From positions 248,001 to 312,000 of the forward strand of contig CANTFK010000966.1 of assembly GCA_947646735.1 (NCBI GenBank): DNA of 64,000 bases, written 5' to 3'. Source of the stretch: Peronospora farinosa. Taxonomy: Eukaryota > Oomycota > Peronosporomycetes > Peronosporales > Peronosporaceae. The number at the start of each line of letters is the position of its first letter. The first letter of the stretch is position 1. The translations under genes and the position numbers were made by a program. Of this stretch, positions 10,728 through 21,349 are shown piece by piece. The notes beneath the pieces were generated by a model. It worked only from the letters and a program-made list of their open reading frames with translations. It was not told where the DNA came from and searched no databases.

Positions 10728-10919
10728 CGAGTCCCTCGATCGTCATCCGATACGCTTCCTTGGTCCGCTCGCAGAATCAGCTTGTTGTGCATTTCAAAAT
10801 TGGATCTGGATATATTCTTCCACCATTATTCGAAACCTAGAGGTTACATATTTCCTGCTCCCTCTGGAAAACTCCAGAAACCTAGTGATTCCGAGTGGTC
10901 ATCCGGGTTGATCACCTCT
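10728..10919 (+). other. Tail of A3 interior, no clear gene
   Basis: A short open stretch (SKPRGYIFPAPSGKL) may be a shifted continuation of the antisense gene. It is cut by the B1 LTR at 10920. Confidence 0.3.
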
Positions 10920-11248
10920 TGTAACGGGGCTAGAACGTACCGTCACTAGCTTACACGTGCGCTTGAGAAAGACTCAAGCCCAAGTATTAGGTATTAAGTA
11001 AATTTAACTCTGATTTTTATTTTGGTTTTAATTCGTACTAATTACGAAGATTTTAGTCGTAATAAATACGACAGTGTTCCCGCCTTTCGGGAACCACACA
11101 ATTTCAGGTTGATTTATCATTGGTCCATATTGGGGACTTTAGGCCCAATAATAAATTACCACACTGTGCCCGCTATTCGGGCCCAACCTGCCTACATATG
11201 TAATTGTTTATTTGTGTTAATGCTATATGTGTAATGTAGCCCATTACA
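10920..11248 (-). repeat. B1 3' LTR
   Basis: 329 bp, plus-strand ends TGTAACGGGG and CCCATTACA. Contains invertible blocks gttcccgcctttcgggaac and gcccgctattcgggc, likely stem-loops. Confidence 0.9.
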
Positions 11249-11261
11249 TCACCCCCTTCTC
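11249..11261 (-). other. B1 polypurine tract
   Basis: Complement reads AGAAGGGGGTGA next to the LTR sense start TGTAATGGGC, at the expected place for plus-strand priming. Confidence 0.8.
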
Positions 11262-11292
11262 ATGACAGCACTCACCAACCGTGAGTGCTCAA

Positions 11293-12744
11293 ATGTCGAA
11301 AACCCTTCGCCCACAAACGAACAAGCAATGTCCGGAGACCCAACACCCAATCCAGCAGCACGCCCAAGGATACGTCAGCGGGAGTGCATCGACCAGCATC
11401 ATGGCGCGGCAGCTCATACCTTGGTCGCTGTACGACTTGTCCGGAGCTCACGCTCCGGACTCACTGGACATGATGCGGGAATACTTCCGCCGATTTCAAA
11501 AACTGCGCGGGAAAGGTCTTGATGGAATCGAGCATGAAGCTCTACAACGTTCTTGGTGCGCCTTCATCCAACATTGGAATCGGATGCTCGAGGATGGTAG
11601 CAGCTTCCAGTTATGGCTCACCAATCGAGAGGAGCTTCGCGCCGATCACTCCATCGGCGCGCTACGCGAAAGAGTGTGTGAGGAAGCTTGGAATGAGGAC
11701 CGTCTCTGCTTCGTTCATGTCAATGAAGGATGCCAATCTTGTGACTCGACTCCACGCCCAACTCATGACGAATGGCGACGACACATCGCTGAGTGTCCAC
11801 TCAGTGATCGCGAACGAAATTGGATTGCAAAGTATGAGCGAAGTCTGAGCGAACGAAGAAGCGCAGTTATTCGTGGTGCGCCTCGCTGGCAGCACCACTC
11901 GCGACAGCGGAGTCGATCTCCGCGGGATCATCAGCGCAGGGCAGCGACACGTTCGCTTGCCCGTCCAGTTGCGCGATTCTCGCCTCGCAATCGTGATATG
12001 TATTCACCGCGACGTTCTCGTTCACGGCGTCGTTCTCATTCGCGACATCGTTCTCGTTCGCGACATCGTTTGCGTTCGCGACATCGTTCTTGTTAGCGTC
12101 ATCGTTCCCGTTCCCGACGACGTGAATCTCCTTACCGCTCTCGTTTGTCACGAGAGCGTTCGCGTGCTCGCCCGCCTTGAAATAGTCCGACTTCGTGGCT
12201 TCATACGACAGAACCACATCTGGAACGTCACGAAGGAGCGAGGAACGTGGTTCCCATGTATCCTGCTCGGGAGGGAATCCAAGCCAACGTACTCGGTACC
12301 TGCGCGCGGATGGAACCGCGCGCTTCTCATGAACCGGCTGCAGTGCTGGTTGTGGAGGGTCCTCGTGACCCACAATGCGGTCTACAATCCAGCGGACCTG
12401 TCCCTCCGTATCAACAAGCGGAGGAGGGCCCTCGCGATGGTAATGCTGGCGTCCTGGTTGCCCAGGACGATATTGATTAGGCCGTGAACATAGCTGCCGA
12501 TGCTCAGCTGGAGGCTGAGGCTACCAGTGAACGTGCTGCCCAGGCGGAGAAGACTGCGAGTGAGAACCGACAGTCGAAACGTGAACTGCTCGAACGGATA
12601 AGGGTTCTGGAGCGCCAGGTTCTTGGTCAGGTTCAGACGGGATCGAGACCCCGACCCATGTCATCGGCGCGTCGAGCGCGACGGGAAGGCCGTTCGACTA
12701 ACGGACCCCTGAAGCCGGCGTCGGAACCAAACCGTGAAGCGTAG
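11293..12744 (+). pseudogene. B1 antisense accessory gene: Arg-Ser protein with coiled coil
   Basis: On the plus strand, opposite the element. ATG at 11293 (MSKTLRPQTNKQ). An N-terminal domain of about 190 residues contains LQRSWCAFIQHWNR, SIGALRERVCEEAW, LCFVHVNEGCQSC (CX2HX4CX2C, a possible zinc site) and IAKYERSLSE; B4 has LQRSWCAFIRRWN, LCYVHIREGCPTC and IARYERSLSE, about 45% alike by eye. An Arg-Ser-rich segment follows (SRHRSRSRHRLRSRHRS), broken by TAG at 12094; the same frame stays RS-rich to 12180. After shifts, 12484-12744 has a coiled coil (KRELLERIRVLERQVL). About 12200-12350 lies opposite the pol chromodomain. No known family recognised. Confidence 0.7.
11867..12373 (-). pseudogene. 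pol: B1 pol C-terminus with chromodomain
   Basis: The chromodomain motif YRVRWLGFPPEQDTWEPRSS lies near 12305-12245. Chromodomains of this place in Ty3/Gypsy integrases are thought to direct integration to marked chromatin. An Asn/Asp-rich tail (VANENDVANENDA) is the reverse complement of the Arg-Ser repeat of the antisense gene, so the two low-complexity stretches impose each other. Stop at 11867. Confidence 0.8.
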
Positions 12745-13827
12745 CCAGACGATATTCCTTCAGCCGCCCGACATAGAATGTAGGGTGGAGTCGCAATGAA
12801 GAGGGGACGTCGAGTGTATAAGCGTCGCCGATTGCCTTCAGAACCTTGAATGGATCGATAAAGCGTGGCGTGAGTTTACTCGCGCCCAGGTTAGTGACCG
12901 CTAAATCCCTTAAACCTTCCGTCGATAATAATACACGGTCACCTTTCTCAAACTTGCTCATGTTCTTTCTTCCATGTTTGTCAGCGTTCTCCTTCTGTTG
13001 GTCTACAGCAGTTTGTAGTGCGTCGCGTACAAACCGGGTGATGGCTTGACGTTGGAGTATAAATTCCGACACAGTCATGTCATCGATTGGTCGCGCCGAC
13101 TCAATCGGCGCGTAGTTGGCAGTAGGTGAACGCTTACCCGAAGACGGGTCAATCAATGTCTGCGCAGTCCATCGAGCTAATGGGGACGCCACATCTGATG
13201 GCGTCAAAGTAGCCGTCTTTGCCTTGGATCGTGTTACTGCATTCGCGCTCAAAATACCGTGAGCTGCACTCGATCCTTGTTTATCACCTTTATCCCCCCC
13301 CAGAGTGGAGCCACTAGGTGTTGTGGGTCGCCCCACGGCCAGGACAGTAGGAACACGAGGGTGACGAGCCGAATTCACAAAAAATGGCGTCAACCCTGTT
13401 GACGCGTGTACGGCGTTGTTGAGTGCGAACTCAGCGAGTGGTAAAAATGCACTCCAACTTGTAAATGACGTAGCATAACTCCGAAGAACATCTTCGAGGA
13501 CTCGGTTCACGCGCTCGGTCTGCCCATCCGTTTCCGGATGGGCTGCCGTCGACATCAGCAGTTTTGTCCCGAGGAGCTCGAAAAGTGATGTCCAAAATGC
13601 GGACGTAAATCGCGGATCACGGTCCGAAACAATGTTTTCTGGAAGGCCATGATGACGGAACACCGCGTCGATGAAGTGCGCCGCGGTCTCTGCCGCGGTG
13701 ACCTTAGCGTGAACAGGCACGAGATGTGTCATCTTGCTGAATCTGTCAACAAAGACCAAGATGCCCGTTCGAGCTTGGCTATCGGGCGCAAGCCCGAAGA
13801 TAAAGTTATCGAAACTGATCTCCAGGC
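12698..13827 (-). pseudogene. pol: B1 integrase core and C-terminal domain
   Basis: Integrase catalytic core: VFVDRFSKMTHLVPV, SDRDPRFTSAFW and TDGQTERVNR, with Asp and Glu of the DD35E set in SDRD and QTERV. The C-terminal domain follows (KFEKGDRVLL, LHPTFYVGRLKEY). The first catalytic Asp region reads SFDNFIFGLAP with an apparent extra residue. The frame joins the upstream pol only through a shift near 13820, and a stop at 12698 separates it from the chromodomain frame. Confidence 0.85.
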
Positions 13828-14580
13828 CTCTGCTGCAATTGGCAACGATCGCAAGGGAGCCTGTGACGATGGAGATGGCTTCACACGCTGGCATATTTCG
13901 CACGTTCGGATCCAGTTGCGTACCCACTTATACATGTGGGGCCAGAAGAAGTCTCGAGACACAGCCGCGAAAGTCTTTTCGCGGCCTAAATGGCCGCCAG
14001 CAGGGGCATCGCGGTACTCATGGATGATTCTTGCACGCATATCTATGTCGTTGGCAATCACCGTGCGAGGGGCATCGAATTGGTCGATGCTATACAGAAG
14101 CAAATCGCCGTCTAAACTGTATCGATGAATATGGTCGCGCTTGGTACGGGATAATGCTCCCAGTGCAGCATCACTGGGAACACGCAGATACTCGATAATG
14201 TCTGCATAATCTGAGTCACCATTGTACGCTGCGACGATCTCATCAAATAAACACGGCTCGGGTGTAACCCGAGTTAAGTACATCGATACACACATTGCAC
14301 ATCGGTCATCATCGTCCTCGTCATCAGTAGCCTGGCGCCTCAGAGCAGTCCGAGGATCGTAGTCGGGACGTCGTGACAAGGCGTCAGCGAGAATATTGGT
14401 CTTGCCTGGCTTGTAATGCACGACGAAGTTGTACTCAGAGAAGAATGAGAGCCATCGTGCCATCCGTTGGGACAGGTGTGGGCTCTTCATCGCTGTGCGC
14501 AGCGATGCATGATCGGTGTACAAAGCAAACGTACTTTCACCAAGGAGATGCACGCGAAACTTGATGAGTGCATAGCGCAT
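13828..14580 (-). pseudogene. pol: B1 RNase H C-terminus and integrase zinc domain
   Basis: RNase H end: TDHASLRTAMKSPHLSQRMA and KPGKTNILADALSRRPDYDP. A variable acidic linker follows, then the integrase HHCC domain: HEYRDAPAGGHLGREKTF and RTCEICQRVKPSPSS. Confidence 0.85.
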
Positions 14581-14586
14581 CGCTAA

Positions 14587-15269
14587 TCAATCCTTGTCGT
14601 GAACCGGATAGTTCTTCTCAGCTGGCTTCATCTGTCGCGACTGATAACTCACGACTCGTTCACGGCCCTCATCATCAAATTGCATGAGGGCACAACCGAT
14701 TGCAAAATCGCTGGCGTCGCAAACCACGTGGAATGGCTTGGAATCGTCTGGTAGGACCAGGACTGGCGCTGAAGCCAGGCTCTTCTTCACTGCTTCGAAG
14801 GCTGCTTGGTGCTCGGGACGCCACAACCACGTGGCGTCTTTCTTCAAGAGTGACGACAAAGGCTGGATAGAACCAGCATATCCTTCGTATACTTGTGCAA
14901 ATAATTAGCCAAGCCGAGCCACTGGCGCAACTCCGTAGGGTTCTTGGGCGTGGACCAAGAACAGATGGACGACACCTTCTCTGGATCAGCTCGAACTCCC
15001 GATTTACTCACATAGAAACCTAACACCGGAATCTCCGGTGCACAAAAGACACACTTCTTGAGATTCGCGTACAACTTGTTGTCCCGCATAACTTGAAACA
15101 CTTGCTTCAGGTGTTGAAGGTGAACTTGGAAATCGTTGAGGTTGCCCTCGGCGCGACTATGGACGAAGATATCGTCAAAATAACTTGGGGCAAAGTTCCG
15201 AAGAGGTCTCAACACTTGAGACACCATGCGATTGAAAGTGGCCGGAGCGTTCTTCAACCCTTGTGGCAT
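14587..15269 (-). pseudogene. pol: B1 RT palm/thumb and RNase H N-terminus
   Basis: MPQGLKNAPATFNRM and the active-site motif YFDDIFVHS (both Asp present) in 15269-14844, then LGLANYLHKY. After a frame change near 14860 it continues LLKKDATWLWRPEHQAAFE and CDASDFAIGCALMQF, the RNase H start. A TGA at 14587 falls where B4 reads HDKELLAMRYAL. Confidence 0.85.
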
Positions 15270-15800
15270 AGTCAGCCATCCCCCTATAACATGCCACTCA
15301 GGGTGCTCACCGCGGTGACTGGGATATCGCTCGGGCGCGTCAAAATCTGGTAAAAGCCATCGGTCAAGTCGATGGCACTGAAGATGACACTTCCTGACAT
15401 GGAATTCAGCACCATGTCCTTCCTGGGAATTGGCGTTTGCGCAGAAATAGTGGCATCATTCAACTGATTGAACGCATGCCCTATCCGCCAGCCTCCCGTA
15501 GCCTTCTTCACGCAGAAGGTTGGACTCGAATGTGGTGAGATACTCTCCCGCACATGACCCGCTTTGCGGCGGCCTTCAAAGAATGCGTCAATAGCTTCGA
15601 CTTGATATCGAGGCAACGGCCACTGCCGTGTCACACAATACTTCGACCCTGGCACGAGATCAATCTCGTGCCGAACACCGCGGTCCGTAGGAAGTTCAGC
15701 CGGGATCTTGTCCGGGAACACGTCTGCATACTCACGAGCAATGTCGTAGACGGGGTTACCAGACTCTCGCAGGGCCTCCCATGACTGTGATGCAAACCTT
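15270..15800 (-). pseudogene. pol: B1 RT N-terminal half
   Basis: Fingers and palm of RT: ELPTDRGVRHEIDLVPGSKY, VTRQWPLPRYQVEAID, SSPTFCVKKATGGWRI and FSAIDLTDGFYQIL (first catalytic Asp in AIDLTDG). A frame change near 15280 leads into the palm. Confidence 0.85.
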
Positions 15801-16229
15801 TCTTCACGCGCAGACTTCGGCTCAGCGCTTTGAGGACGCGCCATATGCTCCTCGTTTGCCACGGTAACCACCTCGTTGGTGATTAGACACACTTGTTCCA
15901 CAGTGCCTCCCTTAAGGTCACGTAGGAAATGCTTCCAGGAAAGCCCTGGAAGACTTGTAATGGAAGACGCATTACGAGGAGGACTCTCGACCTCGATATA
16001 TTGGCGCCTTTGTGGACTCCCTTCCACGTACACGATAGCGTGGACACATTCCAACGCTATATTCTCGGTGCTGTTGTCCCCATCGTGCTTCGAGTCACTA
16101 CTCGACGCTGGCGAACCGCAGTCAGGTGATAAACCATCACTCCCCTCTAGGCACTGGATGTCGTCATCCAAGATGCCGGAAACACTGGACGGGAGTACCC
16201 CAAACTCGACCGTCGACACTTGATGCGGG

Positions 16230-16665
16230 AGCTCCTGCTCGGCCGCCGTAAACCCGTGTGGGAGTCCCTGCTCAACCACAGTATGCCCATGTGGGAACCT
16301 CGGTTCGACCACAGTGAGTGATGATGGAAACCCCGGTTCGACCATCATGCTCTCGTGTGGGGACTCCTGTCCGTCCACGTTGTACTCGTGTGGGAGCCCC
16401 TGCTCGACCACAATATGCCCATGTGGGAACCTCGGTTCGACCACAGTGGGTGATGATGGGAACCCCGGTTCGACCATCATGCTCTCGCGTGGGGACTCCT
16501 GTCCGTCCACGTCACACTCGCTGGCGAGCTCTTGCTCGTCGCCACAATGCCCTTGTGGGAGCCCCTGCTCGACCACAATAGGTGCAGATGGGAACCCCGG
16601 TTCAACACTGCATTCACGTGCGGGAACCCCTGTCCAACCGCGTTAATGACGCGCGGGAACCCCTG
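16230..16665 (-). repeat. B1 protease-RT linker with EQG(F/L)P repeats
   Basis: The coding strand repeats VVEQGLPHG, VVEPRFPHG and MMVEPGFPSS. At the DNA level a unit of about 128 bp is duplicated (16318-16445 and 16446-16570). B4 has EAVEQGLP and SDEQGLP repeats in the same place (50500-50880), so the peptide motif is kept while copy number changes. Confidence 0.8.
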
Positions 16666-17277
16666 TTCGACCGCGTCGTCCTCGTCGTCTTCTTCGCTCT
16701 GTAGCGAGGAGTCACTGTCACTTGTGTCTCGAAGAACAGCACAAGCAGTGCAGAGAGGGCCATCACTCGCTCTGTGCACCGCCAACGTCGTGGAATCACG
16801 ATCCACGACTGTGACGTTCGGCCAGTCACTTGGAGATACCAAGAGATGGGTAAACACTTCACTGACATCGAACTTGCGTCGACGTCTCACTGATCTGGCT
16901 AACCAGTCGATCTGGGGCTTATAACGTACCAACCATGGCATGCCCGATATGCAATCGAATGCATAATTCATCACGATCACCAAGAAATCATCATTACTGC
17001 GAAAGCCATCAAACGTATACGGCAACGACACTTCGCGCCGCGATACGCGGTGTGGTTTCCCGTCAGCCAACTTGACGACGACTTGGCCAGGTCCCTCACG
17101 GACCTGAATGCTGGGAGGCAGCATCGAGAAACAAGATTCACGAAAAAAATTATGTGTTGCTCCTGAGTCCAGGAGTGCTCGCAGAGGTCGCCGGACGCCG
17201 GCGACATGTAAACTGACAATAATCAGACGTGAATCACCACTCGTAGTGGTGACGGGGAACCCGGACCTCCGTTCCAA
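16640..17277 (-). pseudogene. pro: B1 aspartic protease
   Basis: LIIVSLHVAGVRRPLRALLD then DSGATHNFFRESC (catalytic DSG), VVVKLADGKPHRV, and NYAFDCISGMPWLVRY. Downstream is FDVSEVFTHLL and an acidic tail leading to the repeat linker. It lies in one open frame from 17346. Confidence 0.85.
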
Positions 17278-17318
17278 CCAGTAGGGCGCCCTGCACCTAC
17301 TGGTCCCGACCGTTTTTT
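17278..17318 (-). promoter_or_regulatory. B1 gag-pol -1 frameshift signal
   Basis: Sense: heptamer A_AAA_AAC (17318-17312), then a stem-loop from ccagtagg (17303-17296) to cctactgg (17285-17278). In the frame matching B4, gag ends RPKNGRDQ and TAG inside the stem. The -1 frame reads KKRSGPVGAGRPTG, similar to B4 (KKRPVPVGVGRPTG) and B6 (KRQLLVGAGRPTG). Confidence 0.65.
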
Positions 17319-18382
17319 GGACGTGCGGCCGGTACAGCACCCTCATGATGGCCGTCCACTACTTGCACCGATAGGGCGCTGGCGCACGGCACTCTGCCGC
17401 GCGATGTCCTGGCTTGCGACAACGAAAGCAAAATATTTGACGCCCGGTGCGAGCGTCACCTTTATGATGAAAGACACGTCGCCGGTCACCCGACGACTCA
17501 ATAACGTCGATCTCCATAGGTTCTGGACCAGAAGGCCGGGGACGCTGACGACCGAGGGTTTAGCATATGCCTTTGTGACCCTAAAGTCTTCACGGAGTGC
17601 GATGACAAATGCCTCCTCCAATGTGGCAGGCTCGTTGCGCTCCAGCGATAAGCGGGTCTGCCCCTCACGCATACCATCCACAAAGACATTCACCTGCGTG
17701 TACATGTCCATGGGGTGCGTGATAATACACGACGCCAGAGGGATGCCTAGCCATCTGTACGTAGTCGCGCATCGCCATTTTACCCTGTCGCATCGACAGG
17801 AATCTTGATCGCACCAGTTTCTCCTCTTGTGGTGGCTCGAAGGCAAGACGAAGATCGTCCTGGATGGTATCAAAGGTGGGGAATGCGTGCTCGTCCACAA
17901 CGAGCTTACCAAGGGCCCACTCCTTGGCCTTCCCGGTGAGGCGGGAAAGAAAGTTGACCTTCGCCTGGGGTGCTCAAGAAGTCTCGAGGCGATGGCGATA
18001 TAAACTTCTCGGAACCACCGATTCAGTTACAACCGGTCCTTACCTTCTCCAGAGTAGGAGGAGGTTTCCATCTTCACGGCCTCATTACGTGAAGGGCGAC
18101 GGAGTTAAGCCTCGCCGGTTGGATTCGGCGAGCTCGCGTGCCATAAACTCATGTATGGCGAGACGTGGCGAGCTCGCGTGCCATATACTCATGTATGGTG
18201 AGACGTTGCGCGTCAGGGGTCGCTGATCTCATCAGCGACGCGACGAATGCCTCTCCCGATATCGCCGCGAGGCGATTAAGGGCATCCCACTCAACACCAG
18301 TAAGATGGGGGAAGGTCGCGTGCTCCAGAAATAAATCTGGAGCGTCAAAGTACGACGATTCGCTCATCCCAAACTCGGGCAT
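17319..18382 (-). pseudogene. gag: B1 gag
   Basis: Starts MPEFGMSESSYFDAPD at 18382, with HLTGVEWDALNRLAA. B4 gag has [15 protein letters not shown]. Capsid pieces are in several frames: [20 protein letters not shown] (near 17880-17820), [16 protein letters not shown]. The nucleocapsid knuckle is CFRCRKPGHRAAEC near 17440-17400. A direct duplication of about 48 bp (gcgagctcgcgtgccata...) at 18125-18205 and several shifts break the gene. Confidence 0.8.
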
Positions 18383-18387
18383 AGGAA

Positions 18388-18406
18388 GGACTACAAAGTG
18401 CTACCA
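18388..18406 (-). other. B1 primer-binding site
   Basis: Sense TGGTAGCACTTTGTAGTCC, two bases after the LTR end. B4 (TGGTAGCACTTCGTAGTCC) and B6 (TGGTAGCACTTGTAGTC) match, so the same tRNA primes all three. Confidence 0.85.
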
Positions 18407-18408
18407 GG

Positions 18409-18750
18409 TGTAACGGGGCTAGAACGTACCGTCACTAGCTTACACGCGCGCTTGAGAAAGACTCAAGCCCAAGTATTAGGTATTAAGTAAATTTAACTCT
18501 GGTTTTTATTTTGGTTTTAATTCGTACTAATTACGAAGATTTTAGTCGTAATAAATACGACAGTGTTCCCGCCTTTCGGGAACCACACAAAATCAGGTTG
18601 ATTTATCATTGGTCCATATTGGGACTTTTAGGCCCAATAATAAACCAATAACAAATTACCACGCTGTGCCCGCTATTCGGGCCCAGCACCTGCCTACATA
18701 TGTAATTGTTTATTTGTGTTAATACTATGTGTGTAATGTAGCCCAATACA
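18409..18750 (-). repeat. B1 5' LTR
   Basis: 342 bp, plus-strand ends TGTAACGGGG and CCCAATACA. Differs from the left LTR by scattered changes and an added accaataacaaa block near 18645. Confidence 0.9.
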
Positions 18751-18771
18751 TCCTTCGCTTCTTCACAAGAG

Positions 18772-19408
18772 TGTAACGGGATTACACGACGGTTGGAACA
18801 TCATTCCGAAAGTTTACGGTTGAAGTTTTCCTTTATTGCATATAATGCACTATTATACTTCTCTTTAGAGAGGTATTAAGTATGAGCGTTAAGATACGGT
18901 ATTCGGTAATACCGTATCTTATCGATTGGGATTCGATAATCACTAACGCTGTATTAAGTACATCATACACAGATGTTTAGACGATACGTCGTCCAATATC
19001 AAAGTCTGCATATAATAATTACTATTATAGTAATTAATCTAGTGTAGTGTACTTAGAGTAGGACTATTCATAAAACCTTAAAGCATAAATAAAATCAGTT
19101 CTCCTTTTGAGTTTAAGATCGCAAGTCGTTCTGACTTGTTCTCTTGTGCACTTCGTGCGTTGGTTCTCTGAACCTCTAAGCTTCTGCTTGTTCTTGCACT
19201 CTGTGCGTTGGTTCTCTGAACCTTAAGCTTCTTGCTTGACTGACTAAAGTCTGTTTCCTAGTTCCTTAGAACGGGGTGAATTTCAGTCGTTTAATTAGTT
19301 CCTTAGAACTCAGTGGCTTTTAGCCTTAAATTTATTTAGTTCTCTAGAACTAAGAGGCTTCCAGCCGAAAGTCTTCCTCTGGATAAAGAGCTGTGCAGCT
19401 CTAATACA
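18772..19408 (+). repeat. B2: lone LTR of the B5/B6 type
   Basis: 637 bp from TGTAACGGGATTACAC to GCTCTAATACA, closely matching 55320-55960. It contains the perfect stem agatacggtatt/aataccgtatct. No interior follows on either side and the flanks (aagag, tgcca) do not match, so it is a remnant or a recombined solo LTR. The 21 bp between B1 and B2 (18751-18771) hold nothing. Confidence 0.8.
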
Positions 19409-19973
19409 TGCCACGTCCTACGATAGCACTCCTTCAAGCAGCGCGAGGTTGCAGTTAAACCGTCTTACCTCCGCGTGCGGTAGTGGTTGCGTTAGTCGGT
19501 CGCTTGAAGCGCCGAACCAAACTGTTTCCGGCCGCTTAGAGCAGTCCGCACAACGAACAACAAAGAGGTTCCTTACCTACGTCACGCAGAAGCTTATCAA
19601 GCTTCTCGTGCGCAGTGGGCGATAGTTAGTAAATTCAAGACTGACTTATATTTAATAAATTCTAACTAAATATAAGTTTAACTACTGATTGGATAATTAT
19701 GCAAAAATTGGATACGCGTCTCTTTAGAAGCGTCTCTTCACGTGCGAGCTTAAAATATACTTAAGCCCGCTGATAACGTCTGTTTGAAGCGTCACCATGA
19801 CGCCCAGTTCCAACTGGCGTTATCCTCGTTGAATGTGAATCCACCCATGGACGAGGGTGGGTCACATTGATATGCCGCACTCAAGTGGGAGGCCTAAGGT
19901 AACTCGTACCCTTATAGGGCTGCCCGTTCAGTATTCGATACTTAACGATTCGTGTAACTTTTAGCCCGTTACA
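19409..19973 (-). repeat. B3 3' LTR (outer end inferred)
   Basis: The sense start is firm: TGTAACGGGCTAAAAGTTAC at 19973 going left, next to a polypurine tract. The other end is taken as TGCCACGTCC at 19409 because B2 ends there. No second copy is in the window to confirm the length of 565 bp. Confidence 0.6.
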
Positions 19974-19992
19974 CTACCCCCCCCCCCCCTCT
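19974..19992 (-). other. B3 polypurine tract
   Basis: Complement is GAGAGGGG... with a G-run followed by TAG and the LTR start. Confidence 0.8.
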
Positions 19993-20037
19993 CTAAGACG
20001 ATTTTTTACATTTTGTAAAACATCGAATAAATTGACG

Positions 20038-21349
20038 ATGCCGCCAAAACGTGGAAAGGCTGTTGGGTCACCTGCAAAGGCGACCATGCAGACCAACACC
20101 AAGCACACGCGCCGCGATAAGTCTCAGCCGTCGCGAAGTGTCTCTGTGGCAATGCCGACATCTAATGTCAGCTTGCCAGAAGAGTACTAGTCCATCCCAC
20201 TAGGTGCGGGTGAAGACTTGTCTCTCATTGTTGACTACAATAAGAGCACGCCATTTTCATCACCCCAAAGTACAGTGCTCTGATGGGACATTTGTCCTTA
20301 TCATTAAAGACACTCAACCTTCAGGAAGCTTCTATGCTTTCTGACAGCGAGGGCCATGCCTCGTCGTCTGCGTCAACGAGCGCAGCGACCACAACTGAGC
20401 GCGCTGCTTCGAAAGAAACAGCCGCGAATCAACAGCAGGTCGGCGATTCTAAATTTTCCGCCTCTATTAACCCTACATCTGATGTCTTGACATAGCATAA
20501 TGGAGAGTCAGAATCAGGAGAGGGTGAGCAAATAGCCCCTTCGACTTCAGAGTCGGCCTCACTAGCACGCAGTCGCGAGGGCGGCTACGTGAGTGGCGGT
20601 TTGCCAGCAATGCCGTCGCCATCCGAGTGGTCACGCTGGCGTGTAAATAGTTCGACGCTTTTTAGGCGTGCGACTATTAACGCTGATAACTTTTTAGCGT
20701 CTTTCTATCATATAAAAGACAGTGCAAAGCACTTGGTCGTGCTTTCCCTATCTCCGTCGTACTTCGTTCGAACGACACAACCGACAAATACGAAGCAGAG
20801 CTCCTGCACCCGTGAAACACCGCATGTAGATGCAGTGAAACAGCGGTTGCAGCGAATCGGATTCATTATGACGCGTGCAAGTAAAATCTGGGGTGGTAAA
20901 TATACCCCCAGCTCCTCCTTGTCACGCTGCCCCTACTAGTTCATCAGGACCTAGCAGAGCAAGTTTAGCTGGTGCTTTTGCTCATAAGCATTTACCAGCC
21001 CAGGCACGTCGACACGCAACGCGTCAACCTGGTTTCTAAGAGTCAGAATTCTTCGAGCATCCTTTCCACTGGACAAGGATCTGAAGCTTTTGCTTCACAT
21101 GGTGGTGAACCAACAACTTTTAATAAAGGAAGCGTATGTTCCCACCCGCATTCACCAACACAGGTGGCGCCCAAAAGGAGCGGCGATTACGCCCAACTAC
21201 TCGCATCTGCTTATCCTGCTGCCATTCAGTCGCAGGTTAAGATCGCTGCGCTGACGAAAGAGGTGGCGGATCTTTCGAGTCAAGTCTCGCGACTGACTTT
21301 GGATCTGCGCGATGTGAGGGCGAGAGACCGTCAGGGGTTGACCGCCTGA
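20038..21349 (+). pseudogene. B3 antisense accessory gene, decayed
   Basis: Opposite strand to the element, starting MPPKRGKAVGSPAKATMQTN at 20038. Stops at 20188 and 20280, and shifts at about 20280, 20500 and 20950, break it. Recognisable parts: the Ser/Ala/Thr-rich stretch SSASTSAATTTERAASKETA, ATINADNFLASFYHIKDSAK, and the C-terminal coiled coil VKIAALTKEVADLSSQVSRL ending at 21349. The position and terminal coiled coil match the antisense genes of B1, B4 and B6. No known function. Confidence 0.55.

Larger units (their letters stand above)
7344..10919 (-). mobile_element. A3: 3' half of a family A element, minus sense
   Basis: 3' LTR (7344-8636), polypurine tract (8637-8650) and an antisense gene on the plus strand (from 8683). 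The element is inserted into A2 at 7343/7344 and is itself cut at 10919/10920 by B1. No A3 gag or pol is visible to the right of B1. Confidence 0.7.
10920..18750 (-). mobile_element. B1: complete but decayed family B element
   Basis: Order in sense direction: 5' LTR 18750-18409, primer-binding site, gag, protease, repeat linker, RT, RNase H, integrase, chromodomain, antisense gene on the other strand, polypurine tract, 3' LTR 11248-10920. Both LTRs are present in the same orientation. Flanks cctct (left) and tcctt (right) do not form a target duplication. The LTRs differ by several substitutions and a 13-bp indel, so insertion is not very recent. Confidence 0.9.

Noticed and set aside
10915..18755. 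Target-site duplication for B1
   Set aside because: cctct and tcctt do not match, and no shift of the LTR ends gives a convincing pair. The flanks may have been rearranged.
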